Origin: Fulvivirga aurantia
Lineage (GTDB): Bacteria > Bacteroidota > Bacteroidia > Cytophagales > Cyclobacteriaceae
Length of the DNA: 8,077 nt
Reading direction: 5' to 3'
Assembly (NCBI RefSeq): GCF_009711475.1
Contig: NZ_SMMD01000777.1
Location: 1-8,077, forward strand
Part shown: positions 7,795 to 8,077 of the stretch, one piece after another
Position numbering within the stretch: position 1 is the stretch's first letter
Layout: every line of letters starts with the position of its first letter
Notes under the pieces: model-generated
The model's input: the letters and a program-made list of their open reading frames with translations, nothing else
The model's database searches: none
Told to the model about the DNA's origin: nothing
Position numbers and translations under genes: made by a program

Positions 7795-7810
7795 TTGGTT
7801 TAAGGTTTAG
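7795..7810. repeat. Right copy of a short direct repeat flanking the metalloprotease gene
   Basis: TTGGTTTAAGGTTTAG lies in the 5' leader, starting eight bases upstream of the metalloprotease ATG. It matches 6946-6960 with one inserted A. Its transcript would be A- and C-rich and unstructured near the start codon, which may simply reflect leader composition that favours translation in Bacteroidota. Confidence 0.4.
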
Positions 7811-7912
7811 AAATAATTCCTTAATATATGAGATTGAGAGAGTTATTAAAAGTAGATTCTTACCCAGAACTTACATGGCTAAGAAAAGCTTAATGATTTA
7901 ATAATTATGGAG

Positions 7913-8077
7913 TTACAATTTCTCAGCTACTCCCTTATAAGTAAATTGATATGACTGTGCGGTATCTGTGCCGGTCGCTTCAGCTTCGATAGATAATAGC
8001 CATTTACCGTCCTTAAATTCGCCCTTAATTACTCCTGAGGTAATAGGGTTATAACCAGCATCTTCACATCTGCAATG
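7913..8077 (-). CDS. C-terminal end of an unidentified protein (5' part beyond the window)
   Basis: The minus strand is open from the right edge to a TAA at 7915-7913. It encodes 54 residues that begin HCRCEDAGYNP and end QFTYKGVAEKL. It is not recognised. The mix of short charged and aromatic stretches (GEFKDGKWLLSIEAEA, SYQFTYKG) suggests a beta-rich domain end, and the C-x-C pair near the start of the visible part could bind a metal or form a disulfide. Support for coding is the open frame to the window edge, natural amino-acid composition, and agreement in strand and tight spacing with the neighbouring genes. It stops 125 bases before the metalloprotease start, and no clear terminator lies between them. 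The frame at the window edge begins exactly on a codon. Confidence 0.7.
   Translation of the reverse strand, partial: HCRCEDAGYNPITSGVIKGEFKDGKWLLSIEAEATGTDTAQSYQFTYKGVAEKL

Noticed and set aside
7788..7912. Promoter for the metalloprotease: TACTTTTA on the coding strand resembles a -7 box
   Set aside because: The final G is missing and no -33 TTTG is seen at suitable spacing. It is a plausible region but not a supported site.
1..8077. Mobile elements, CRISPR arrays, tRNA or rRNA genes, riboswitches
   Set aside because: No transposase or integrase, no regularly spaced repeats and no RNA gene signatures were seen. Nearly all of the window is explained by six minus-strand genes.

Overview
The window looks like a chromosomal segment from a member of the Bacteroidota, most likely a marine or soil Cytophagales-type bacterium. 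This is inferred from AT-rich spacers, A-rich leaders instead of strong Shine-Dalgarno sites at most starts, the style of the lipoprotein and signal peptides, and the protein families present. No 16S rRNA or other taxonomic marker is in view, so the placement is tentative. All six genes lie on the minus strand, so transcription runs from the right edge to the left edge. Coding density is high, and no spacer exceeds about 180 bases.

In transcription order, 8077-7913 holds the last 54 codons of an unrecognised protein. After a 125-base spacer comes a complete gene (7787-6978) for a small lipoprotein zinc metalloprotease of the M57 type (HEMGHCIGFRHTD). It ends in tandem TAA codons followed by a strong intrinsic terminator (6947-6914).

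Next is a compact three-gene tripartite efflux operon: a periplasmic adaptor (6797-5721), an RND/HAE1 inner-membrane pump (5728-2666) and a TolC-type outer-membrane channel (2669-1359). The first pair of genes overlaps by 8 bases and the second by 4. Together they would encode one complete trans-envelope pump driven by the proton gradient: the pump takes substrates from the inner membrane or periplasm, the adaptor bridges the periplasm, and the channel opens through the outer membrane. Substrates cannot be read from the sequence, and no regulator gene is in the window.

After a 64-base spacer with no convincing terminator, an exported M20-family metallopeptidase of the carboxypeptidase G2 type begins at 1294. 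It runs off the left edge probably only a few codons before its stop. It may be read through from the efflux operon, but no functional link is evident.

Overall this is an ordinary core or accessory region. I see no mobile element, CRISPR array, RNA gene or new multi-gene system. The points worth a second look are the M57 lipoprotein with its near-identical flanking sequence copies, the inverted repeat between the channel and peptidase genes, the adaptor start choice, and the unidentified gene end at the right edge.
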